Made by a program: the position numbers and the translations under genes. A stretch of DNA of 64,000 bases from Ameyamaea chiangmaiensis. Its GTDB lineage: Bacteria > Pseudomonadota > Alphaproteobacteria > Acetobacterales > Acetobacteraceae. This document shows positions 61,476-64,000 of the stretch, piece by piece (positions within the stretch are counted from its first letter, which is position 1; every line of letters starts with the position of its first letter). Under the pieces are notes generated by a model, which was not told the origin of the DNA, ran no database searches, and saw nothing but the letters and a program-made list of their open reading frames with translations. Location: contig NZ_BAPT01000057.1 of the NCBI RefSeq assembly GCF_025995235.1, positions 136,970-200,969 of the forward strand, written 5' to 3'.

Positions 61476-61488
61476 GCAATGCCTCCCA

Positions 61489-61505
61489 CACCGAAAATCT
61501 CGGTG
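61489..61505. promoter_or_regulatory. Perfect 6-5-6 inverted repeat CACCGA-N5-TCGGTG, likely operator
   Basis: CACCGA 61489-61494 and TCGGTG 61500-61505 are exact inverted partners 14 bases upstream of the XRE-like gene start, in a divergent promoter region. Length and place fit a dimeric repressor site. Confidence 0.45.
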
Positions 61506-61580
61506 GTTCTGTCCCCTACTTTTACGCATCGCGTTCCTCCATCATCCGAACTGCGATGAACGGATGAGAGGACAACTGCG

Positions 61581-61772
61581 ATGGAGGACGAAGAGCACGA
61601 AATGATGAAACGCTGGGACGCTTTCGACAGGAAGCGCCTCTCGGCAGAAGAGCCGTTCCTTGAGAACTGGCTCGCGAACACGGCCCAGCTATGGCGCACC
61701 CTGCACCCGACAGCCGACATCGCGACGAGGAACGAACTCGTCACGGCGTTGGCTGTCATATTGTTGGTGTGA
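61581..61772 (+). CDS. Small acidic plus-strand phage protein
   Basis: 63 aa from ATG 61581 with GAGAGGA upstream. Acidic start (MEDEEHEMMKRWDAFDRKRL) followed by ENWLANTAQLWRTLHPTAD and a hydrophobic end (LVTALAVILLV). It is convergent with ssb and divergent from a regulator, so it may be expressed in the lysogen. No family recognised. Confidence 0.55.
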   Translation: MEDEEHEMMKRWDAFDRKRLSAEEPFLENWLANTAQLWRTLHPTADIATRNELVTALAVILLV

Positions 61773-61786
61773 GGGTGCATGGACGG

Positions 61787-62266
61787 TCAGAACGGAATTT
61801 CGTCGGCGTCGTCCGGAGCCGACCAGCCGTCCGACATGGAGCCACGCCCAGCGTTATAGCCGCCGGTCTGCGCCGGGCGCTCGGACTGGCGCGGGGCCGC
61901 GTCAGCATCCGCCGGCTTGCTGTCGATCAGCACCATATCGCCGCGAAAACGATCAATAACGACCTCGGTCGTGAAGCGTTCCTGCCCCGACTGGTCGGTC
62001 CACTTGCGAGTTTGTAACGACCCTTCGATATAGACCTTGCGGCCTTTGCGCAGGAAGCGTTCGGCAACATCGGCCACGCGTTCGTTGAAGATCACGACGC
62101 GGTGCCACTCGGTGCGCTCCTTGCGCTCGCCCGACGCCTTGTCGTTCCACGTCTCGGACGTGGCGACGGTCAGAGAAATGACCTTGCCCGCAGCCTGCGT
62201 GTTCCGAACCTCGGGATCTTTCCCAAGATTCCCTACGAGAATTACTTTATTGACTGAACCGGCCAT
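61787..62266 (-). CDS. ssb: Single-stranded DNA-binding protein
   Basis: 159 aa. OB-fold (SVNKVILVGNLGKDPEVR, then EWHRVVIFNERVADVAERFL, then GRKVYIEGSLQTRKW), a glycine-rich linker and the acidic tip DEIPF that recruits repair partners. Phage copy. ATG 62266. Confidence 0.93.
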   Translation of the reverse strand: MAGSVNKVILVGNLGKDPEVRNTQAAGKVISLTVATSETWNDKASGERKERTEWHRVVIFNERVADVAERFLRKGRKVYIEGSLQTRKWTDQSGQERFTTEVVIDRFRGDMVLIDSKPADADAAPRQSERPAQTGGYNAGRGSMSDGWSAPDDADEIPF

Positions 62267-62273
62267 GCGTTCC

Positions 62274-62603
62274 TCAAGCTACAAACTGTGCATCGTTACG
62301 GTATTGCCGCGCACTGGACCGGCATCCGTCGCAACGAAAAATGAACTGCGTCGCGGGCCTGAACTTCTCCCGGCAGCACGCACAAGTGCGCGTCGGCGGC
62401 GCATCACTGACTGCCTTCGTCTGCTGGAACCGCAGAGCGCCGTAAGTGTTGAGCGTCTCCACCCGGATGTGGAGATCAGCGCTGATCCGCAGCATGCTCT
62501 GGCCGGCTGCCGCCCGCGCCTCGACCTCGGGCCATACCAGCGCCCAGTCGATCGCGCGGCCGCCGATCTTGCGCGTCCATTCGAGGTGCGCGGGGATGGT
62601 CAT
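62274..62603 (-). CDS. Phage protein with HTH-like start and zinc finger
   Basis: 109 aa from ATG 62603. A helix-turn-helix-like part (residues 20-55) is followed by a four-cysteine finger CACC and CDGC separated by 17 residues. Probably a DNA-binding early protein. ATGA overlap with the upstream gene. Confidence 0.6.
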   Translation of the reverse strand: MTIPAHLEWTRKIGGRAIDWALVWPEVEARAAAGQSMLRISADLHIRVETLNTYGALRFQQTKAVSDAPPTRTCACCREKFRPATQFIFRCDGCRSSARQYRNDAQFVA

Positions 62604-62995
62604 CGATCAGAGACCCTCCACCCATCGATCAGGGAATCGCCAAGATGCGTCCGTGCCAAGGCCCACTCTGCCCGCTTGCCAGATCGCGAAATGCTAACTG
62701 CGCCGAATGATTCAGCGCGCATCGCGAATGAGATGACCCGTCCGAGGGAATACCCAATCTTCATGGCTGTATCATGCGCAGAGAGACCAGAGACGGAGTG
62801 GAGGGCGACAACGTCTTCGCGACGCCAGGCACGGGTGTTGTCCCAATATTTGAGCGCGATGCCGTTCTTGACGCCGAAGCTCTCAGCTTCATCGAACGTG
62901 AGGAAATTCTCAATGCTTGTCTGGATGCCGGCAGTCAGTTTATGGCCGAGTTGCAGGTATCCTGAAGAGGTCGGAAGAATAATAGCTTGCGCCAT
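62600..62995 (-). CDS. Phage early protein with homeodomain-like segment
   Basis: 131 aa from ATG 62995. Residues about 67-104 (DVVALHSVSGLSAHDTAMKI and GYSLGRVISFAMR) have a helix-turn-helix pattern like GcrA or Myb-type folds; the start is not recognised. One base separates it from the previous stop. Confidence 0.55.
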   Translation of the reverse strand: MAQAIILPTSSGYLQLGHKLTAGIQTSIENFLTFDEAESFGVKNGIALKYWDNTRAWRREDVVALHSVSGLSAHDTAMKIGYSLGRVISFAMRAESFGAVSISRSGKRAEWALARTHLGDSLIDGWRVSDR

Positions 62996-62996
62996 G

Positions 62997-63176
62997 TCAT
63001 TTCGCCTTGATCTGAAGGATGGACCGGCCTCTGTCTTTCGCCGTCCGGCAAACGACGTCCCCGCGCGCATAGGCATCCGCCTCTGTCATCGGCGCACCCG
63101 GCAACGGTATGAATTTGCGGTCAGACGCCGAATAGACTGCGATGGCGGTCCACGCAGTGGGGAGACGGATGCTCAT
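62997..63176 (-). CDS. Small 59-aa phage early protein
   Basis: Too short for usual filters. ATG 63176 overlaps the Cro-like stop (ATGA) and TGA 62997-62999 lies just before the next ATG. MSIRLPTAWTAIAVYSASDR, then a helix PMTEADAYARGDVVCRTAKD and a basic end. The two-sided coupling makes it very probably real. Function unknown. Confidence 0.65.
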   Translation of the reverse strand: MSIRLPTAWTAIAVYSASDRKFIPLPGAPMTEADAYARGDVVCRTAKDRGRSILQIKAK

Positions 63177-63379
63177 CGCGCCACCTCGGTGGCCGGGGTG
63201 CGGGCGAACAGGTCCGGGCGCAGTTCTTCGCGCGGGATGTCGAATACTGCCTCAATAGTGGGGCAGTGGTGGGGAGGAATGGTTTTCCACCCAAGCACTG
63301 TCGAGTGCGATTTCAACCCAACAGCTTCAGCTACCCGCTTACAGCCGCCAGCCAACTTAATGAGTTCCGAAGGTTCCAT
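63173..63379 (-). CDS. Cro/YdaS-like regulator
   Basis: 68 aa from ATG 63379; ATG 63406 would start inside the operator. KRVAEAVGLKSHSTVLGWK and IPPHHCPTIEAVFDIPREEL are typical of YdaS/Cro-like helix-turn-helix proteins that end near RPDLF. It is the first leftward gene and would be read from the promoter under the 63386-63408 operator, possibly as a leaderless message. Confidence 0.72.
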   Translation of the reverse strand: MEPSELIKLAGGCKRVAEAVGLKSHSTVLGWKTIPPHHCPTIEAVFDIPREELRPDLFARTPATEVAR

Positions 63380-63385
63380 GGAGAG

Positions 63386-63408
63386 AAATGTCGCACATAC
63401 CGACATTT
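63386..63408. promoter_or_regulatory. Operator O1, perfect AAATGTCG-N7-CGACATTT
   Basis: AAATGTCG 63386-63393 and CGACATTT 63401-63408 are exact inverted partners with a 7-base spacer. The site overlaps the expected -10 region of the leftward promoter (TTGACG, then 17 bases, then CGACAT, on the minus strand). Confidence 0.7.
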
Positions 63409-63420
63409 AACGTCAACACG

Positions 63421-63443
63421 AAATGTCGCTCCGTGCGACCCAT
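63421..63443. promoter_or_regulatory. Operator O2, imperfect AAATGTCG-N7-CGACCCAT
   Basis: The left half is identical to O1, the right half matches at 5 of 8 positions, with the same 7-base spacer. The two sites are 35 bases apart (start to start). It lies toward the CI-like gene and may control its promoter. Confidence 0.55.
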
Positions 63444-63472
63444 GCTATTTTTGCGCCTGCCATCATATTCCG

Positions 63473-63835
63473 ATGAGTGACTTACGCACTATGGGTGACC
63501 GGTTGCGCAGCCTCCGCAAGAGCCGGGGGCTCGTCCAGGCTGTTGCCGCGGAGGCGGTCGGGATCAGCCGGAATCACCTAACTGAGATTGAGAACGGGAA
63601 AGATCCAGGGTTCCAGACCTTTTGCGCGCTAGCCGATTTCTACGGTGTCTCCATGGATTATCTTTATCGAGGCACGACGCTTGTCGCGATCGAGAATCCT
63701 GAGGATGTGGCCCATGGTCCGGAGGAGAGCCGTCTCCTCAGGATCTGGAGAGGTGTGGATGATTGCCACAGGCAACGGATGATGGACGGCCTTTTGGCTG
63801 AGCTTCTTGCTAAGTCCAAATCCAGTGCTGCCTGA
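63473..63835 (+). CDS. CI-like repressor (XRE family)
   Basis: 120 aa from ATG 63473. The helix-turn-helix lies at residues 20-45 (AVAAEAVGISRNHLTEIENG); the rest is a short C-terminal dimer part without the LexA-type peptidase motif, so induction would need another route. Divergent from the Cro-like gene across two matching operators, as in temperate phage immunity regions. Confidence 0.78.
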   Translation: MSDLRTMGDRLRSLRKSRGLVQAVAAEAVGISRNHLTEIENGKDPGFQTFCALADFYGVSMDYLYRGTTLVAIENPEDVAHGPEESRLLRIWRGVDDCHRQRMMDGLLAELLAKSKSSAA

Positions 63836-63954
63836 CCCATCACCCCACTCGACCCGTTCCCTGTTCCGCATGCTGCATCATGTCGAGAACAGAAACAGAA
63901 CGCAATATGTTTTCTATGGTGTGGGGGCGGGGCTAAATCACAGGGAGTGCGAAT

Positions 63955-64000
63955 ATGAGCGAACATCAGGTATATAAATTACCGGAAGCGCTTGAAAAAA
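63955..64000 (+). CDS. Start of a plus-strand phage gene, cut by window end
   Basis: ATG 63955 follows CAGGGAG and gives MSEHQVYKLPEALEK before the edge. It is on the same strand as the CI-like gene, so it may belong to the lysogenic or integration operon. The first codons are AT-richer than the neighbours. Identity cannot be told from 15 residues. Confidence 0.5.
   Translation, partial: MSEHQVYKLPEALEK

Larger units (their letters stand above)
34354..64000. mobile_element. P22-like temperate prophage (left end at tRNA-Val; right end beyond window)
   Basis: From the tRNA-Val 3' end to the window edge nearly all genes are phage type: CI and Cro regulators, ssb, replication, terminase, P22-type portal and coat, gp4- and gp10-like proteins, tailspike, ejection proteins and lysis genes. 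The architecture is podoviral: no tail tape measure, sheath or tube genes are present. All structural genes are in order and intact, so the prophage may be inducible. The integrase and right attachment site are not in the window. Confidence 0.93.

Noticed and set aside
34354..64000. CRISPR array, insertion sequences or transposases.
   Set aside because: No regularly spaced repeats of the right size and no transposase-like proteins were seen anywhere in the window.

Overview
The window reads as chromosome of an acetic acid bacterium or close relative (Alphaproteobacteria, Acetobacteraceae). The support is high GC, a short alphaproteobacterial-type prolyl-tRNA synthetase, RNase J, a HemB with a magnesium-type metal site, and the gene neighbourhoods. 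The genus cannot be fixed from the sequence alone.

Bases 1 to about 34,350 are housekeeping. The 3' end of the complex I (NDH-1) operon comes first: nuoG (partial), nuoH, I, J, K, L and N, with nuoM absent between nuoL and nuoN. It is followed by birA and RNase J, then proS-lolC/E-lolD-dnaE, then rpsB-tsf-recO, a lipoprotein, parC and a bfd-like ferredoxin. The minus-strand genes bpt, hemB and an amino-acid permease follow, then glyA, an aspartoacylase-family gene overlapped with argE, a DEAD-box helicase, an ELM1-family gene and a large unknown protein. The block ends at a tRNA-Val(CAC) gene.

Bases about 34,354 to 64,000 are one temperate, P22-like (short-tailed) prophage that starts at the 3' end of the tRNA-Val and runs past the window edge; no integrase is in view. 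Almost everything is on the minus strand as a tightly packed array in which most stops and starts overlap (ATGA, GTGA or TGATG). Right to left (transcription order) it holds the following. The immunity region has a CI-like repressor, a Cro/YdaS-like gene and two matching operators. The early region has ssb, small DNA-binding proteins, a GapR-family protein, a RusA-like resolvase and a DUF1376 replication protein carrying an iteron-like array. Then come the terminase subunits, portal, scaffold, coat, head-completion proteins, a tailspike, gp10-like protein, ejection proteins including a lytic transglycosylase, a second fibre-like protein with a Sec signal peptide, and a lysis and envelope cassette with SleB hydrolase, holin candidates, a lipoprotein and two papain-fold proteins.

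The most interesting points are the missing nuoM, the phage-borne GapR homologue, the putative in-gene origin, the dual 8-7-8 operators, the tail proteins with Sec signal peptides, and the terminal cassette with two cysteine-hydrolase folds. Several small phage genes (52 aa, 59 aa and possibly 58 aa) were found by reading overlaps directly.
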